Positions 28,622 through 37,827 are shown, counted from the stretch's first letter. The stretch: DNA of 64,000 bases from Sphingorhabdus lutea (GCF_001889025.1 NZ_CP018154.1:300001-364000); one strand, 5' to 3'. Program-made: numbers and translations. Notes: generated by a model from the sequence alone, not told the origin.

Positions 28622-29152
28622 TTAAAATGGAACATCATCGTCCAAATCATCGTCAAAACCGCCAAAATTTGACCCGCCGCCTGATGAGCCACCGCCAAAT
28701 CCGCCGCCGCTGCCGCCGCTATTGCCGCCCTGATTCCATCCGCCGCCATTGCCGCCGCCCGATGAACCACCACCAAAGCCGCCGCCATTACCGCCGCCGC
28801 CTTGTTTGCTATCCAACATGGTCAAGCTTGACCCCATGCCGGACAAAACCACTTCGGTGCTATAACGATCATTGCCGCTTTGGTCCTGCCATTTGCGGGT
28901 TTGCAATTGGCCTTCAATATAAACTTTGCTGCCCTTGCGCAGGAAACGTTCTGCAATACCGACCAAGCCTTCGGATTTAATCACAACGGTGTGCCATTCG
29001 GTGCGTTCGCGTTGTTCGCCGGTGCTTTTATCTTTCCATTTGTCGCTGGTTGCAATTCGTAAATTGCAAATGCGTCCGCCATTTTGAAAGGACTTAACCT
29101 CTGGATCTGCCCCTAAATTTCCGACAATAATGACTTTATTGACGCTCGACAT
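28622..29152 (-). CDS. ssb: Single-stranded DNA-binding protein
   Basis: A 176-residue SSB. Residues 1-~108 form the OB fold ([47 protein letters not shown]). Residues ~112-165 are a long linker almost entirely of Gly, Ser and Asn, and the end is the acidic tip [10 protein letters not shown] that recruits repair and replication partners. SSB coats single-stranded DNA in replication and repair. The gene is alone, with a 61-base gap to feoB. Confidence 0.97.
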   Translation of the reverse strand: MSSVNKVIIVGNLGADPEVKSFQNGGRICNLRIATSDKWKDKSTGEQRERTEWHTVVIKSEGLVGIAERFLRKGSKVYIEGQLQTRKWQDQSGNDRYSTEVVLSGMGSSLTMLDSKQGGGGNGGGFGGGSSGGGNGGGWNQGGNSGGSGGGFGGGSSGGGSNFGGFDDDLDDDVPF

Positions 29153-29213
29153 AAATATTCCCCATAAATTTCATTGTTACTAATATATTGAACCTATGGC
29201 GCATAATTTGCCT

Positions 29214-31082
29214 CTATCCAAGGCCAAAAGCAACCGCGGTCCAATATGTTATTCCTGCAGCAAGATAGGCCAGCGCGAATAAATAAGCCAGCATGAATAA
29301 TGGCCATTTCCACCCATTGGTTTCACGCTTTGCCACCGCGATGGTGGAAATACATTGCGGGGCAAATACAAACCATGCCAAAAATGCCAATGCGGTGGCC
29401 AATGACCATTTTCCAGCAAGTGTTTTGCCCAAATCAGCGCTTTGTTTTTCTTCATCCTCTGCATCAATGGCATTAACCGTGGCCAATGCTGACACCGCAA
29501 CCTCCCTTGCCGCCATTGCGGGGATTAAGGCAAGGGCGATTTCCTGATTAAAGCCAATAGGCCGAACCACCGGTTCAATAACCGATGCAATTTGCCCAGC
29601 ATAGGATTTCTGGCTTTGCAAATCACTGCTTGCCCCGTCAACCTTTGGAAAGGTAAGCAGCAACCATAATATAATTGTTGCAGCCATGATGATGGTGCCT
29701 GCACGGCGCAAAAACACCCATCCTCTTTGCCATAGACTGATTAAAATATCGCGCATTCGCGGCATTTGATAACGCGGCATTTCCAATAAAAATGTGCCTT
29801 CTGCGCCCTTTGCCGCCGTTTTGCGGATAAATATTGATGCAATCATCGCGGCAATTATGCCCGCCAAATATAAACAAAATAACACAAATCCCTGAAGCCC
29901 GATATTGGGCCCAATAGTCATTTTGGGAATGAATGCGCCAATAATCACCGTATAAACGGGCAGCCGCGCCGAACATGTCATTAAAGGGGCCACCAATATT
30001 GTCGTCAATCTTTGCTTATCATCCGCGATACTGCGCGTTGCCATAATACCCGGAATCGCACAGGCAAAGGATGATAATAAGGGAATGAAACTATGCCCCG
30101 ACATGCCCGCCGATGCCATGAAACGGTCCATTAAAAACGCCGCCCTTGTCATATATCCGGTTGATTCCAACAATAATATAAATAGGAAAAGGATTAAAAT
30201 TTGCGGCAAAAAGACAATGACCGATCCAACTCCCGCAATCACCCCTTGGGTTATCAAGTCGCTGAAAAATCCGGCGGGTAATAAATTGGCGACAAAGGCC
30301 GCCAGTATTTCGGTGCCGCTTTCAATCCATCCAATGGGTGCTTCGGACCAGCTATAAACCGCCTGAAACATAATGAATAACAGACCAAGCAGGATAAAAA
30401 TACCGCCCACAGGGTGCAATAAAATTCTATCCGCAGTCTGCGTCCATAATCTTGACGCGCTTTGTTTTAATATGGTCAATTTGGCCAAACGATGCGCCTC
30501 GGCAAATCTTTCCTTGTCATCCAACATCGCCACCGGCAAATTTTCCGCAGGTTCATTAAGGCAGATTTCCAATGCAGCGGTCAAATCGGTCAAACCGCGC
30601 TTTCGCACCGCGACCGTTTCCACAACCTTTATTCCCAATGCCGTTTCCAATGCCTGCGGTGATAGAGTTAATCCATCACGCGCCGCCATATCCACCATGT
30701 TTAACGCAATAATCATGGGGATACCCAGCGATTTTGCTTCCAAAATAAGCGGCAGGTGATTGTCCAAATTATTGGCATCAACCACGGCAATAATGGCCGA
30801 TATTTTATCCAGTCCATCCTGTTGACCGCGCACAGCCCGATTGGTTACCTCTTCGTCCAAACTAATGGGGGTTAAGCTATATGTGCCGGGCAAATCCACC
30901 AAGCGCGCCATATGGCCAGAGGCAAATTTCAACTGCCCAATTTTCCGCTCCACCGTCACCCCGGGATAGTTTGCGATTTTCTGGCTTGCACCGGTTAATG
31001 CATTAAATAATGATGTTTTGCCTGCATTTGGACATCCCAATAATGCCACCAATGCTGATTTTTTCGATATGCTATTATCCAT
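29214..31082 (-). CDS. feoB: Ferrous iron transport protein B
   Basis: A 622-residue ferrous iron importer of the inner membrane. The N-terminal G domain has GCPNAGKTSLFNALTG (G1), DLPGTYSLTP (G3) and NMVD (G4), followed by a short helical linker. The membrane part contains the Gate motifs, for example SFACAIPGIMATR and PLMTCSARLPVYTV with the Cys that line the pore. It is shorter than E. coli FeoB (773), mainly in the linker and the C-terminal end. ATG 31082 has AGGA eight bases upstream. The start lies within the last codons of feoA, so translation is coupled. No feoC is present. Confidence 0.96.
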   Translation of the reverse strand: MDNSISKKSALVALLGCPNAGKTSLFNALTGASQKIANYPGVTVERKIGQLKFASGHMARLVDLPGTYSLTPISLDEEVTNRAVRGQQDGLDKISAIIAVVDANNLDNHLPLILEAKSLGIPMIIALNMVDMAARDGLTLSPQALETALGIKVVETVAVRKRGLTDLTAALEICLNEPAENLPVAMLDDKERFAEAHRLAKLTILKQSASRLWTQTADRILLHPVGGIFILLGLLFIMFQAVYSWSEAPIGWIESGTEILAAFVANLLPAGFFSDLITQGVIAGVGSVIVFLPQILILFLFILLLESTGYMTRAAFLMDRFMASAGMSGHSFIPLLSSFACAIPGIMATRSIADDKQRLTTILVAPLMTCSARLPVYTVIIGAFIPKMTIGPNIGLQGFVLFCLYLAGIIAAMIASIFIRKTAAKGAEGTFLLEMPRYQMPRMRDILISLWQRGWVFLRRAGTIIMAATIILWLLLTFPKVDGASSDLQSQKSYAGQIASVIEPVVRPIGFNQEIALALIPAMAAREVAVSALATVNAIDAEDEEKQSADLGKTLAGKWSLATALAFLAWFVFAPQCISTIAVAKRETNGWKWPLFMLAYLFALAYLAAGITYWTAVAFGLG

Positions 31083-31338
31083 GGCCAATATCCTGATTTT
31101 CGGCGGGGCGCAGCATGATATGCCGCGCGGTCTTTGCGCGCAGGGCAATTGTCATCCGGCCGATTTGCACCACAATGGGATCACGCCAAAATAATATACC
31201 GCGATGCCGCACATAAATGGACGCCCCCTCCTCAAATCCAAAAGAACGAAGGCGATGTGCCTCATTTTCTTTTAAATTATGCCAATTTATGCCATCAATT
31301 ATGGCCGCAATATTAGGTGAGAATGTATCGAGGGTCAA
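31075..31338 (-). CDS. feoA: Ferrous iron transport protein A
   Basis: An 87-residue SH3-like protein, the cytosolic partner of FeoB. The FeoA signature EAHRLRSFGFEEGASIYV followed by DPIVVQIGRMTIALRAKTARHI is clear. The only start giving a full-length protein is TTG 31338, which reads MTLDTF and fits the family's common opening; a non-AUG start may keep levels low. It overlaps feoB by 8 bases. The region upstream carries a Fur-like sequence and a perfect 19-base palindrome, listed separately. Confidence 0.92.
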   Translation of the reverse strand: MTLDTFSPNIAAIIDGINWHNLKENEAHRLRSFGFEEGASIYVRHRGILFWRDPIVVQIGRMTIALRAKTARHIMLRPAENQDIGHG

Positions 31339-31381
31339 AATATAGCCGTTAATTTATGTGAAATTAAAATATTTGCGCCGC

Positions 31382-31434
31382 TTTATTGCAACTTATTATC
31401 AGTAACAGCAACCATATAATGGTTCAACCATTAT
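31382..31434 (-). promoter_or_regulatory. Candidate iron-responsive control region upstream of feoAB
   Basis: Two elements lie 44-96 bases upstream of feoA. At 31382-31400 the minus strand reads GATAATAAGTTGCAATAAA, which matches the classical Fur-box consensus at 11 of 19 positions by my count. At 31416-31434 there is a perfect inverted repeat, ATAATGGTT and AACCATTAT around a single C. Either could bind a dimeric regulator such as Fur or another metal sensor. Which regulator binds is inference only. Confidence 0.4.
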
Positions 31435-31452
31435 TGGCCGATATCATATCCC

Positions 31453-32127
31453 TTATTTTGCGGGATATCGCATCCGCCCAATAAGCCGGCTTAGGCTGGG
31501 CATATTTTCACTTCGCGCCTTCCATCCTGCCTTTGCCTTTTCAAATTGCATCACATTGTCAATACGGCGTGACAAAAATGCTTTTGTCTCTGCAAAATTT
31601 TCGCTTTCATCATTGATGAAAACCGCCAAAGTGCTACCATAAACCGCCGATAAAGTCATTCTTTTGGTATAATGATTAAAATCACTACTTTCATCACCGG
31701 CCATGCGCCACATGCGGTCCGCCGTGCGCCATCCAATTTTCGCGGTGCTGGACAAATTGCTGGGCATTGCCAATATCGCCATTGCGCGTCGCTGTGCCTC
31801 GCAATATGGGGCCATAATATCCAGCCTAGTTTGAATTAAGGCGGAGATGCGATCGCGAATTTTCATGCTGCCTATTTTTTCAGGCGGCAGGCGGCGGGCC
31901 ATTTCGGCATCAATTCCGCCAATATAGCATATGACCATGTCAATCGCCCCTGCGGGAAATGCCAAAATTGCAACATCTCCATCAACGCCAATTTCTGCTG
32001 CTGCGGCCAAAACTGCCTGATTGGTCCAGCCATCAAATGCCGCATGTTTGGGTAGGATAAGGGCGATTTTATCCCTAATCTCTGTCAAGGTCAGATCATT
32101 TTTTGCATCTGTCATCATATATTCCAT
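31453..32127 (-). CDS. COQ9 family protein
   Basis: A 224-residue helical protein of the COQ9 family. Its N-terminal part resembles a TetR-like helix bundle (ALILPKHAAFDGWTNQAVLAAAAEIGVD) and the C-terminal part contains DRMWRMAGDESSDFNHYTKRMTLSAVYGST, the diagnostic COQ9 block, whose hydrophobic surface binds lipid. In eukaryotes COQ9 presents ubiquinone intermediates to COQ7; the bacterial protein is presumed to act in ubiquinone synthesis. The first ATG is at 32127; ATG 32118 or 32115 could be used, as GGA lies just upstream. It precedes feoAB on the same strand, with a 114-base gap. Confidence 0.9.
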   Translation of the reverse strand: MEYMMTDAKNDLTLTEIRDKIALILPKHAAFDGWTNQAVLAAAAEIGVDGDVAILAFPAGAIDMVICYIGGIDAEMARRLPPEKIGSMKIRDRISALIQTRLDIMAPYCEAQRRAMAILAMPSNLSSTAKIGWRTADRMWRMAGDESSDFNHYTKRMTLSAVYGSTLAVFINDESENFAETKAFLSRRIDNVMQFEKAKAGWKARSENMPSLSRLIGRMRYPAK

Positions 32128-32192
32128 TCATGGCTGCACTATATGCTATAATTTAAGATAATGCCCCCTTCTTATTTGGGCAAGACCTGCTT

Positions 32193-33188
32193 TTAATCAT
32201 CGCCTGCCTTTGTATCGGGCAACGCCTCCACCATTTTAATCGGCGCTTTATCCATCCTAACCAAAACCAACGCCGCCATCACCATGGCCGCCCCGACAAT
32301 ATCTAAACCTGTCACAACCTCTCCATAAATAGCCAATCCGGTCAATGCCGATACCACCGGCTGCATCAATAATACCAAACCAATGACCAACGAGCTGAAA
32401 GACGACATGGAATAAATAAGACAGCCTTGGCCGATAATTTGGCTGCAAATGGCAAGCGCAACCAACGCCGTCCAATCATCGGCAAATAATTTTTCCCCCA
32501 ATAATAGGGTGATTATCAATAATGGTATGGCGGAAAATATACTAACCAAAAATAATACCGAAAAACTGTCCATTTTTTGGCGAACCCGGATCAGGCTTAT
32601 CATATATCCGGCATATAAAATCCCCGCCAGCAAAGATAAAATATCCCCGCGAAAATTTTGCGGCGAAATTTCCAAACTTTGCCCCATCAATAATAAAGCG
32701 CCCAAAAATGCAAATAATATCGCCAAAATCTGTGTCGGGCGCGGCCATTGCCGCGAAATGAAAATCGCGTAAATCACCAAAAACAGGCTGGCACAATTGC
32801 CAAAAATGGCCGAATTACCCAATTTAGTCAGCATTATTCCCGCATGCCAGCTGGTTAAATCCGCCGCAAAAAACAAACCAGCAAGTAAAAGCGCGAATAG
32901 GGATTTTTTACCCAATTTTTGATCTATTTTCCCGTCTTCACCGACAAAGGGCAAGTCATGTCCATTTGTGCCATTGCCCGCCATTTTGCGCCTGCGCCTT
33001 AAATATAAATAATATAATGCAAAAATCGGCAGCGGCAGCGCCATTCGCCAAAATGCCGCCGCTGTCGGGCCGGTGTCCGCCATTCGAACAAATAATGGGC
33101 CAAGGGCAAGCGCGACATTTCCAATTAACAAAATTAGGAAATTAAAATGCTGACCTTGAAAATGCCTAAATGCTGAATTACGCCCCAT
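32193..33188 (-). CDS. EamA/DMT-superfamily transporter
   Basis: A 331-residue inner membrane protein with ten predicted helices in two EamA repeats, starting NFLILLIGNVALALGPLFVR and GNSAIFGNCASLFLVIYAIFI. Loops are charged, notably RRRRKMAGNG between helices 2 and 3 with an insertion before DLTSWHAGI. The superfamily exports amino acids and other metabolites; the cargo is unknown. A 65-base gap separates it from the COQ9 gene, so co-transcription is possible. Confidence 0.9.
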   Translation of the reverse strand: MGRNSAFRHFQGQHFNFLILLIGNVALALGPLFVRMADTGPTAAAFWRMALPLPIFALYYLYLRRRRKMAGNGTNGHDLPFVGEDGKIDQKLGKKSLFALLLAGLFFAADLTSWHAGIMLTKLGNSAIFGNCASLFLVIYAIFISRQWPRPTQILAILFAFLGALLLMGQSLEISPQNFRGDILSLLAGILYAGYMISLIRVRQKMDSFSVLFLVSIFSAIPLLIITLLLGEKLFADDWTALVALAICSQIIGQGCLIYSMSSFSSLVIGLVLLMQPVVSALTGLAIYGEVVTGLDIVGAAMVMAALVLVRMDKAPIKMVEALPDTKAGDD

Positions 33189-33296
33189 AAATCCTCAAAA
33201 ATATAAAATCTGCCGTGCAATCGCCGCAGTTAATTTATCCCTTTAATATTGATATCTTGCCCGCGCAAATTATCTATGTTTAACTGCTCGTTTAAT

Positions 33297-33315
33297 GCGG
33301 TATAAAATATGCCGC
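33297..33315. promoter_or_regulatory. Palindrome in the promoter region of the Old Yellow Enzyme gene
   Basis: GCGGTAT (33297-33303) and ATGCCGC (33309-33315) are inverted copies differing at one position, 28 bases before the start codon. This placement suits an operator. OYE genes are often controlled by TetR-type or MarR-type repressors sensing electrophiles, but no such regulator is encoded nearby. Confidence 0.35.
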
Positions 33316-33342
33316 CATATTGATAGATTATAAGGAATTTAT

Positions 33343-34437
33343 ATGACCACCCCAGCAAGCCATTTATTAAAACAAGTCAATATTGGTGATTTGGATTTGC
33401 CAAACCGCATCATGATGGCCCCATTAACCCGTGGCCGCGCAGATGATGGTCATATGCCCAATATTTTGATGGCGCAATATTATGCACAGCGCGCCGGTGC
33501 GGGTTTGATTATCAGCGAAGCAACAGGCATTTCGGTCGAAGGACTTGGCTGGCCCAGTGCGCCGGGAATTTGGAACGAAGAACAAAGCGCAAAATGGAAA
33601 GTAATTACAAAAGCCGTCCATGATGCAGGCGGCAGAATATTTTGCCAGCTTTGGCATATGGGACGCCTTGTCCATCCTGATTTTTTGGGCGGCGACGCAC
33701 CGGTTTCTGCCTCTGCCACATGTGCGCCCGGTCATGCCCATACCCCCACGGGTAAAAAAGATTATGAAATGGCTCGCAGTTTGGACAAGGATGAAATTCC
33801 CCGTCTGTTAAATGATTATGAAAATGCCGCAAAATTTGCATTGGATGCTGGATTTGATGGTGTTCAATTACATGCCGCAAATGGATATTTAATTGACCAG
33901 TTTTTGCGCGATAATTGCAATCATCGCACTGATGAATATGGCGGGTCACAGGAAAATCGTATCCGTTTATTGGAAGAAGTAACCGACCGTTTAATCGCGG
34001 TTTGCGGCGCAGATCGTGTTGCCGTTCGGCTTTCCCCCAATGGGGAGACACAGGGTATTGACGATAGCGACCCCATTGGCCTGTTCACCAAAGCAGCCGC
34101 CATGTTAAACAGCAAAAATATCGCATTTTTGGAACTGCGCGAACCATTGGAGGATGGGACATTTGGGTCAACTGACGTCCCACCTGTCAGCCCCCATATT
34201 CGCAAGGTTTTTTCAGGGCCATTGGTATTAAACAGTGATTATGATGTTGACCGCGCCGAAAAAGCGTTGGAAAGCGGCGCATGCGACGCGGTCAGCTTTG
34301 GCCGGCCATATATTGCCAACCCTGATTTGGCGCAGCGCATCGCGGCAGGCGCACATTGGAATAAAGATAATTACAAAACATGGTATGGCCCAGGCCCAGT
34401 TGGTTATACCGATTATCCCGCAATGGGCGAAGAATAG
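33343..34437 (+). CDS. Old Yellow Enzyme family alkene reductase
   Basis: A 364-residue FMN-dependent ene-reductase that reduces activated C=C bonds, quinones or nitro compounds with NAD(P)H. Family features: NRIMMAPLTRGRADDGHMPN near residue 22 (FMN-binding Thr), FCQLWHMGRLVHP near 97, the His and Asn of LHAANGYLIDQFLRD (~170-185) that bind the substrate carbonyl, and FGRPYIANPDLAQRI near 322 for phosphate binding. It is the classical thermophilic-unlike NemA/XenB branch. The fatty acid hydroxylase gene follows after 30 bases. Confidence 0.95.
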   Translation: MTTPASHLLKQVNIGDLDLPNRIMMAPLTRGRADDGHMPNILMAQYYAQRAGAGLIISEATGISVEGLGWPSAPGIWNEEQSAKWKVITKAVHDAGGRIFCQLWHMGRLVHPDFLGGDAPVSASATCAPGHAHTPTGKKDYEMARSLDKDEIPRLLNDYENAAKFALDAGFDGVQLHAANGYLIDQFLRDNCNHRTDEYGGSQENRIRLLEEVTDRLIAVCGADRVAVRLSPNGETQGIDDSDPIGLFTKAAAMLNSKNIAFLELREPLEDGTFGSTDVPPVSPHIRKVFSGPLVLNSDYDVDRAEKALESGACDAVSFGRPYIANPDLAQRIAAGAHWNKDNYKTWYGPGPVGYTDYPAMGEE

Positions 34438-34440
34438 GAA

Positions 34441-34462
34441 ATATAAAGACCATATAAAGACC
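34441..34462 (+). repeat. Short tandem repeat before the fatty acid hydroxylase gene
   Basis: The 11-base unit ATATAAAGACC occurs twice back to back, and the following bases begin a third partial copy that runs into the ATG. It fills the gap between the OYE stop and the next start, so no standard ribosome site is present. Confidence 0.6.
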
Positions 34463-34467
34463 ATATA

Positions 34468-35271
34468 ATGACCAATGCGGCAATCCCAACCCATATCATC
34501 CTTGCGATTGCCGCATCATCTTTTTTCGTCTTTGCCATTGCTGAACGCCTGTGGCCCAATCGCCGCCGCGTCATGAAATGGCAAAGCAGGTGGCTGGTCC
34601 ATTTGGTCTTTTTTATATTGAACAGCATATTGGGCCGCGCGTTAATTGCCGTCATGACGGTATCTATTGCTGCCAATTGGGCGCAGGATAATAATTTCGG
34701 CCTGTTTAACATCATCGCCTTGCCATGGTGGCTGGTGGGTATATTAATATTTATAATCATGGATTTTTGGGTGTGGTTTCAACATTTGTTGATGCATAAA
34801 ATTCCCATTTTATGGCGCGCACATATTGTCCACCATTCAGACCGCGATCTAGACGTCACCAGCGCGCTGCGATTTCATCCATTGGAGCTGATTTTTTCCA
34901 CTTTATTTAAATCTACTTTGGTCGCTATTTTTGGTGTGCCGATATTTTGGGCGATATTATTTGAAATATGGTTGAATATTTGGGCCATGTTTACGCATAG
35001 CAATATTCGCCTTCCCCATAAATTTGACCATTTACTTGGCGCATTATTTGTTACGCCCGACATGCATTTAATTCATCATCATATTATCATTGATGATCAA
35101 CAGAAAAATTACGGTTTTGCACTTAATTTATGGGATAAAATATTCGGCCAATATCGTGCACAACCCATGAATAATAGCCTGCATGACATGAAATTAGGAT
35201 TGGATCAGCATCAGGATAAAAACCCCGCAAAACTGCGCTGGACATTGCTATTGCCTTTTTTAGTTAAATGA
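34468..35271 (+). CDS. Fatty acid hydroxylase / sterol desaturase family protein
   Basis: A 267-residue membrane protein with four to five hydrophobic helices and the eight-His di-iron signature of the family: QHLLMHKIP, RAHIVHHSDRD (~residues 115-125), then MFTHSN and HLIHHH. These enzymes hydroxylate or desaturate lipids using O2. Which lipid (fatty acid, hopanoid, carotenoid-type) cannot be told. It follows the OYE gene on the same strand after a repeat; the ribosome site is poor, so expression may depend on read-through. It ends 82 bases before the DUF3604 gene. Confidence 0.9.
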   Translation: MTNAAIPTHIILAIAASSFFVFAIAERLWPNRRRVMKWQSRWLVHLVFFILNSILGRALIAVMTVSIAANWAQDNNFGLFNIIALPWWLVGILIFIIMDFWVWFQHLLMHKIPILWRAHIVHHSDRDLDVTSALRFHPLELIFSTLFKSTLVAIFGVPIFWAILFEIWLNIWAMFTHSNIRLPHKFDHLLGALFVTPDMHLIHHHIIIDDQQKNYGFALNLWDKIFGQYRAQPMNNSLHDMKLGLDQHQDKNPAKLRWTLLLPFLVK

Positions 35272-35319
35272 TTAAAATTAAAAAAATTCAGTGCCCCCTG
35301 CTGAACCAATTTATAAAAA

Positions 35320-35339
35320 ACTGTAAAATATTTTACAGT
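35320..35339. promoter_or_regulatory. Perfect 20-base palindrome before the DUF3604 gene
   Basis: ACTGTAAAATATTTTACAGT is fully self-complementary and ends two bases before the ribosome site GGGAGG. It would work as an operator overlapping the 5' leader, or as a small hairpin beside the ribosome site. The spacing between CTGT and ACAG is 10, not the 8 of an enterobacterial LexA box, so LexA is unlikely. Confidence 0.55.
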
Positions 35340-35353
35340 GGTGGGAGGCGGTT

Positions 35354-37264
35354 ATGCATAAATTATCAAAATTATTATTTTTAACTTCGCTATTAAGCAG
35401 CACTTTTTTATTAAGCAGTTGTGATTCCGATATATTAAACCCCGCAGATATTCAGGCGGATGTTAAACAGGCCCCCTATCCACAACAGGTATTTTGGGGC
35501 GACACCCATTTACACACGAATAACAGTGTGGATGCATTTGGCTTTGGTGTTCGGCTTGGTCCGGATGATGCCTATCGATTTGCAAAGGGGGAGAAGGTAA
35601 AGGCGACGGGCGGATTGGATGCACAGCTTCGCAAACCGCTCGATTTCCTTGTCATTGCGGATCATAGCGACGGTTTGGGTGTCACCAGACGAATTTATGA
35701 AGCACCACGCTGGGCATTAAAAGATCCATTGTTAAAAAGATGGCATGACCAAATGCATGAAGGGCCAGAGGGCAGCCTTGCCGTAACATCAGAATTAATC
35801 GATAGGGCAGCCGCTGGCACATTGCCCGCCGCGATGCGCAATCAGGAGAATCAGGAAGAAAATAGCCGAACAATTTGGCAGGAAAATAATAAAATCGCCG
35901 ATAGGCACAATCGGCCAGGTAAGTTTACCGCCTTTATCGGTTTTGAATATACGTTAATGCCACAGGGCGATAATTTACATCGTGTGGTCATGTTCCGCGA
36001 TGGCAAGAAACGCACCAATAAAGTGCTGCCCTTTCCCGGTTTGGATGGGTCAAATATAGAAAAATTATTCGATTATATGGATAATTATGAAAAAAATACT
36101 GGCGGGAAGGTTTTGGCTATTCCGCATAATAGCAATCTTTCCAATGGTTTAATGTTCCAAATGACCGCGCCCGATGGCGGGGCAATGACTGCTGAAATGG
36201 CCCGCAGACGCGCCAAGCATGAGCCGATTATGGAGGTTACGCAAATAAAGGGCGATAGCGAAAGCCACCCCTATCTTTCCCCCAATGATGAATTTGCCGG
36301 ATTTGGCGATGCGGGATGGGAACTTGGCAATTTGACCATGTCGGCAAAAAAGCAAAATACTATGTTGGCCGGCGAATATGCGCGTGAGGCGTTGAAACGC
36401 GGTCTGGCGATTGAGGCGAAAACTGGCGTTAACCCCTATCGTTTCGGTATGATTGGCGCGACAGATTCCCACACGGCATTGGCCACCGCAGATGAAGATA
36501 ATTTTTTTGGAAAACATAGCGGCACCGAACCAAATAAAAATCGCGCCGCAGAGCCGCAAAATCTTGGTACAAGGGAGGGACGATTTGGCTGGCAATATTT
36601 GGCCGGCGGATATGCGGGCGTTTGGGCCACATCCAACACGCGTGAGGCCATTTTTGACGCCATGATGCGCCGCGAAGTTTATGCCACAACTGGCCCTCGT
36701 ATGCAGGTTCGATTATTTGGCGGTTGGGGATTTACCCCACAAGATTTTGCCGGAAATTGGGTTGAAAAAGGATATAGTCAAGGCGTGCCAATGGGCGGGG
36801 TGTTACCCGCGCAATCCGGTGTAAAAGGCGCACCGACATTTTTGGTTTCCGCGTTAAAAGATCCCGATGGCGCAAATTTGGACCGTGTCCAAATGGTCAA
36901 GGGTTGGATTGATGCACAGGGCAATTTACATGAAAAAATATATAATATTGCATGGAGCGATATGCAAAAACGCCCCATAAATGCAGCAGGTTTAATCCCC
37001 TCCGTCGGTAATAATGTGAATTTGCAAACCGCAACATATGAAAATAATATTGGCGCAAATGAACTGCAAACCATGTGGCAAGACCCGGAATTTAACGCAT
37101 CGCAACAGGCATTTTATTATGTTCGGGTTTTGGAAATACCCACGCCGCGTTGGGTATTATTTGATCGGCTGCGCTATGGCGCGATATTGCCCCCTGATAC
37201 GCAATTAACCGCACAGGAACGCGCCTATACATCGCCCATTTGGTATAGCAGATTAAATAGTTAA
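35354..37264 (+). CDS. DUF3604 domain lipoprotein
   Basis: A 636-residue exported lipoprotein. A signal peptide ends in the lipobox LLSSC (Cys ~23). The DUF3604 domain fills the rest. It resembles PHP-type metal hydrolases at the N-terminal motif FWGDTHLHTNNSVD (HxH, ~residues 50-62), VIADHSDGLGV (~100), IPHNSNLSNG (~258) and IGATDSHTALA (~372), which together suggest a metal-binding active site. The catalytic reaction is not established for this family. A good ribosome site (GGGAGG) precedes the ATG, next to the palindrome. Its last 12 bases overlap the convergent mmcB gene. Confidence 0.92.
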   Translation: MHKLSKLLFLTSLLSSTFLLSSCDSDILNPADIQADVKQAPYPQQVFWGDTHLHTNNSVDAFGFGVRLGPDDAYRFAKGEKVKATGGLDAQLRKPLDFLVIADHSDGLGVTRRIYEAPRWALKDPLLKRWHDQMHEGPEGSLAVTSELIDRAAAGTLPAAMRNQENQEENSRTIWQENNKIADRHNRPGKFTAFIGFEYTLMPQGDNLHRVVMFRDGKKRTNKVLPFPGLDGSNIEKLFDYMDNYEKNTGGKVLAIPHNSNLSNGLMFQMTAPDGGAMTAEMARRRAKHEPIMEVTQIKGDSESHPYLSPNDEFAGFGDAGWELGNLTMSAKKQNTMLAGEYAREALKRGLAIEAKTGVNPYRFGMIGATDSHTALATADEDNFFGKHSGTEPNKNRAAEPQNLGTREGRFGWQYLAGGYAGVWATSNTREAIFDAMMRREVYATTGPRMQVRLFGGWGFTPQDFAGNWVEKGYSQGVPMGGVLPAQSGVKGAPTFLVSALKDPDGANLDRVQMVKGWIDAQGNLHEKIYNIAWSDMQKRPINAAGLIPSVGNNVNLQTATYENNIGANELQTMWQDPEFNASQQAFYYVRVLEIPTPRWVLFDRLRYGAILPPDTQLTAQERAYTSPIWYSRLNS

Positions 37265-37756
37265 TTTCGGGTCCAATAATTGCATCATCCGGCGCATGGA
37301 AATATGGGCCAGCATTTTGGTATCCGCCTTTCGCCGCGCAGCAGATAGCGGGACCAGCTTGGCCGGATGGACAATTTCCGCATCATATTGATCAGCCACT
37401 ATTAACCCGCATCGGCCCATAATATAATGTTTATTGCCCGAAATTTCGGCGGCCAAATGCACTGGAACTGCCCAATAAAAACGATCGCAATGTTCCAAAT
37501 ATTCGGTCCATTTTTGATCCCCGCGCAGATCGGCCAAGGATGATTTAATTTCAACGATTATAATCTCACCCTTTTCATTCAATCCCATTAAATCGGTGCG
37601 GCGACCATTGGGCAGGCTGATTTCCGTTTGAACCGCAACTCCATTTCGATAAAATAAACGCGATGCACCGCGCGCAATTAACGCCGCATCCATAATGGGC
37701 GGCACAGAAACTGCCGAAATTTCTTCATTCTTCGTCATTTTTATTATCCCGCCCAT
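37253..37756 (-). CDS. mmcB: MmcB-family DNA repair protein
   Basis: A 167-residue putative nuclease of the MmcB family (COG5321). Landmarks are NGRRTDLMGLNEKGEIIIVEIKSS, the restriction-endonuclease-like D...E-x-K motif (~residues 53-75), followed by LRGDQKWTEYLEHCDRFYWAVP. In Caulobacter the gene is needed for normal mitomycin C survival, so a role in crosslink repair is likely. ATG 37756 has AAGGGGG seven bases upstream; ATG 37738 (MTKNEEI) is a possible alternative. It is the outermost of the leftward-reading genes left of oriC. Confidence 0.88.
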   Translation of the reverse strand: MGGIIKMTKNEEISAVSVPPIMDAALIARGASRLFYRNGVAVQTEISLPNGRRTDLMGLNEKGEIIIVEIKSSLADLRGDQKWTEYLEHCDRFYWAVPVHLAAEISGNKHYIMGRCGLIVADQYDAEIVHPAKLVPLSAARRKADTKMLAHISMRRMMQLLDPKLTI

Positions 37757-37827
37757 TTCGATGCCCCCTTTAAAGATATTAGAATCAATATAGATTGAAA
37801 TATAGTAAAAATAAAGAACAAAGAAAG

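Noticed and set aside
31441..31468. Hairpin across the COQ9 stop codon as a terminator
   Set aside because: ATATCCC/GGGATAT pair, but the stop codon lies in the loop and no T run follows on the minus strand.
35320..35339. LexA box before the DUF3604 gene
   Set aside because: CTGT and ACAG are spaced by 10 rather than 8, and alphaproteobacterial LexA uses a different motif (GTTC-N7-GTTC).
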